From Candidatus Peribacteraceae bacterium (lineage in GTDB: Bacteria; Patescibacteriota; Gracilibacteria; Peribacterales; Peribacteraceae), in the NCBI GenBank assembly GCA_022843885.1, contig JALHMU010000008.1, forward strand, positions 13,661 to 21,792: a stretch of 8,132 nt of DNA, written 5' to 3'. The notes under the pieces are model-generated. The model did not search any database and was not told the DNA's origin. It saw only the letters and a list, made by a program, of their open reading frames with translations. This document shows positions 7,037 through 8,132 of this stretch, piece by piece. Position 1 is the stretch's first letter. Each line of letters starts with the position of its first letter. The position numbers were made by a program, and so were the translations under genes.

Positions 7037-7460
7037 ATATCCGACCTGTCATCGACTCAATGTTGATGCGATACAAAATGGCAGGATCTTTTTCGGGACC
7101 ATCTTGAATGATCTCTCCGCGAATGAAAGGCAGGCTATCATGATATTTTGAAACGGCTTGTCCTAGAAGTTTGATCGCCATACGCATGTCTTCACCGAAC
7201 AATTCTTCAAATGTTCCGTAGAGAATGACGCTCTTCCAACGTTGATCGGTAAGATCATCCACTTCCACGCACACGCTGGGATGTTTGCGAAGAATGTCGA
7301 TTTTTTTTCCCGGATGCGTGTATCCGTACAATTTGTTCTCATGAAAAACGTATGATGTCGGCACAAGATATGGCTTGCCGTCTTCGCAGCACGCGAGATG
7401 CGCGTGATAATTCCGAGAAAGAATGTCCTCAATATCAGATTGGATCAGATCATTTGGCAT
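7029..7460 (-). CDS. PPOX-fold flavin-binding protein (pyridoxamine 5'-phosphate oxidase family)
   Basis: This 143-aa cytoplasmic protein has the split-barrel flavin-binding pattern of the NimA-like branch of the pyridoxamine 5'-phosphate oxidase superfamily. Supporting parts are the first strands HAHLACCEDGKPYLVPTSYV (19-38), YGYTHPGKKIDILRKHPSVC (45-64), where a basic G-K-K segment usually contacts the FMN phosphate, VEVDD (66-70), and WKSVILYGTFEEL (75-87). True PNPOx enzymes are longer and carry a C-terminal dimer motif that is missing here, so this is more likely an FMN- or F420/heme-type redox protein of unknown substrate than a vitamin B6 enzyme. The ATG at 7460 is the first possible start, since an in-frame TGA lies just upstream. 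The TGA stop overlaps the TTG start of the permease, so the two are probably translationally coupled. It is 52 nt downstream of the alkyltransferase gene, in the same direction. Confidence 0.85.
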   Translation of the reverse strand: MPNDLIQSDIEDILSRNYHAHLACCEDGKPYLVPTSYVFHENKLYGYTHPGKKIDILRKHPSVCVEVDDLTDQRWKSVILYGTFEELFGEDMRMAIKLLGQAVSKYHDSLPFIRGEIIQDGPEKDPAILYRINIESMTGRIFE

Positions 7461-7512
7461 ACGAAGAAGGGGGAACCTTCACAGGATATCACTCCTTTCT
7501 GCCAAAAAAACA
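7461..7512 (-). promoter_or_regulatory. Structured spacer with a Shine-Dalgarno remote from the PPOX start
   Basis: On the - strand AAAGGAG (7492-7498) is the clearest ribosome-binding sequence in the window, yet it is 31 nt from the PPOX ATG. It is 9 nt before a GTG that opens a 10-codon frame (7482-7450) whose stop overlaps the PPOX start region. AGGA with TCCT could mask the site, and GAAGG with CCTTC (7466-7480) forms a second small stem. A leader peptide with coupled translation is possible; chance is equally plausible. Confidence 0.25.
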
Positions 7513-8010
7513 CTACCGACGCTTTTCCCGCTCAAGTAATTCTTTCTTTCGCTCCACTCCCCACCGATATCCGGAGAGTGCGCCATCACTTCTCACGACG
7601 CGATGGCAGGGAATAGCAATCGAGATGTGGTTGGCCCCACACGCCTGTGCCACGGCACGAACTGCTTTTGGTTTTCCGATCTTTTTGGCGATATCTAAGT
7701 AACTGGCTGTTGTTCCAGCAGGAATGTTCCGCAGTGCATTCCACACGCTCTTCTGAAAAGCCGTTCCCTGAATGTCCAATGATGCACTGAATGTCTGCAT
7801 CGGATTTTCCGCCAGCTTCACGACATCTTTCGCTTGAACCATCGAATCAACTTCAGAAATCTTTGCCATAGGAAAACGACGCTTGAGATCGCGAAGCAAC
7901 ATTTTTCGATCATCCCCCATCGTAATCGAGCAAATGCCACGATCCGTCGCGGCAATCTGTATGAGTCCAAGTGAAGAAGTGGTGACCGTGTATCGAATCG
8001 TGTCTGACAT
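7513..8010 (-). CDS. ogt: Methylated-DNA-[protein]-cysteine S-methyltransferase (Ada/Ogt type)
   Basis: This 165-aa protein repairs O6-alkylguanine (and O4-alkylthymine) by moving the alkyl group irreversibly onto its own cysteine. The catalytic Cys135 lies in IPCHRVV (133-139). The C-terminal DNA-binding domain begins at GTAFQKSVWNALRNIP (82-97). The helix-turn-helix is at about 100-125 (SYLDIAKKIGKPKAVRAVAQ) and carries the probable arginine finger Arg118. Asn127 is the hinge residue, LSGYRWGVERK is the loop after the active site, and Glu162 fits the Glu of the active-site hydrogen-bond chain. The sequence resembles the C-terminal half of Ada more than human MGMT, but there is no Ada N-terminal zinc or AraC domain. 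The length is normal for Ogt. ATG at 8010 is preceded by TATCAT at 6 nt and no Shine-Dalgarno. It is first in a likely three-gene operon with the PPOX and permease genes. Confidence 0.96.
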   Translation of the reverse strand: MSDTIRYTVTTSSLGLIQIAATDRGICSITMGDDRKMLLRDLKRRFPMAKISEVDSMVQAKDVVKLAENPMQTFSASLDIQGTAFQKSVWNALRNIPAGTTASYLDIAKKIGKPKAVRAVAQACGANHISIAIPCHRVVRSDGALSGYRWGVERKKELLEREKRR

Positions 8011-8132
8011 GAATGCATGATAACGAATCGATCAAAAAGCACACTCTTTTTTCTCTTCATTTCGTTCTCGTCCCAACTTGCAATTTACGAAGAAATAATG
8101 TTAAATACGCATTGCAACTGTTCTTTTCCATA
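8011..8132. promoter_or_regulatory. Intergenic region upstream of the alkyltransferase, promoter candidates in both directions
   Basis: For the leftward operon, TATCAT at 8017-8022 on the - strand lies 6 nt before the ATG, matching the leaderless layout seen elsewhere in the window, but without a clear -35. On the + strand, TTGCAA (8078-8083) with TTAAAT (8101-8106) at 17 bp, and a second TTGCAA at 8112-8117 whose -10 would fall just past the window, could serve a gene to the right. I see no coding frame in this stretch. Confidence 0.35.

Noticed and set aside
7504..7510. Seven-T run just after the alkyltransferase stop (- strand) as an intrinsic terminator
   Set aside because: No GC-rich stem precedes it, and the downstream genes look like part of the same operon.
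1..8132. Alternative genetic code (UGA as Gly), as in some CPR lineages
   Set aside because: All reading frames are complete with the standard code, and the PPOX gene ends at a TGA placed as expected beside the next start.

Overview
The window looks like a stretch of bacterial chromosome from a small-genome, probably uncultivated lineage. I lean towards Patescibacteria/CPR, perhaps Peregrinibacteria-like, but this is an inference. It rests on one very large protein of no family I recognise, tight packing, convergent genes that overlap at their stop codons, near-absence of Shine-Dalgarno sequences, and TATACT-type -10 boxes placed 6-8 nt before start codons. The standard genetic code fits: TAA, TAG and TGA all act as stops. 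There is no mobile element, CRISPR array or rRNA, and no gene-free gap longer than 122 bp.

Left part, + strand (1-4821). A 1198-codon gene (11-3607) encodes a mostly helical, soluble-looking protein with a charged coiled-coil N-terminus and one Gly/Ala-rich hydrophobic hairpin near residues 812-860. Eighteen bases later comes a compact PD-(D/E)XK nuclease with a four-cysteine Fe-S 'staple' of the AddB/Cas4/RecB-like kind (3626-4426), then a 118-aa helical protein of unknown function (4465-4821). The last two genes each appear to have their own promoter, and their transcripts are predicted to be leaderless.

Centre (4818-5791). A VIT1/CCC1-type iron/manganese transporter lies on the - strand and its stop codon overlaps that of the 118-aa gene. 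Divergent from it is tRNA-Glu(CTC) on the + strand, with a good promoter, a short structured 5' leader and an encoded CCA end.

Right part, - strand (5792-8010). An apparent operon is transcribed right to left: an Ada/Ogt-type O6-alkylguanine-DNA alkyltransferase, a PPOX-fold flavin-binding protein, and a MacB/FtsX-type ABC permease that starts at TTG inside the end of the PPOX gene. The ATPase partner of the permease is not in the window. The last 122 bp are intergenic and may hold promoters in both directions.

I found no clearly new multi-gene system. The two points most worth following are the very large unrecognised protein and the repeated leaderless-promoter arrangement.
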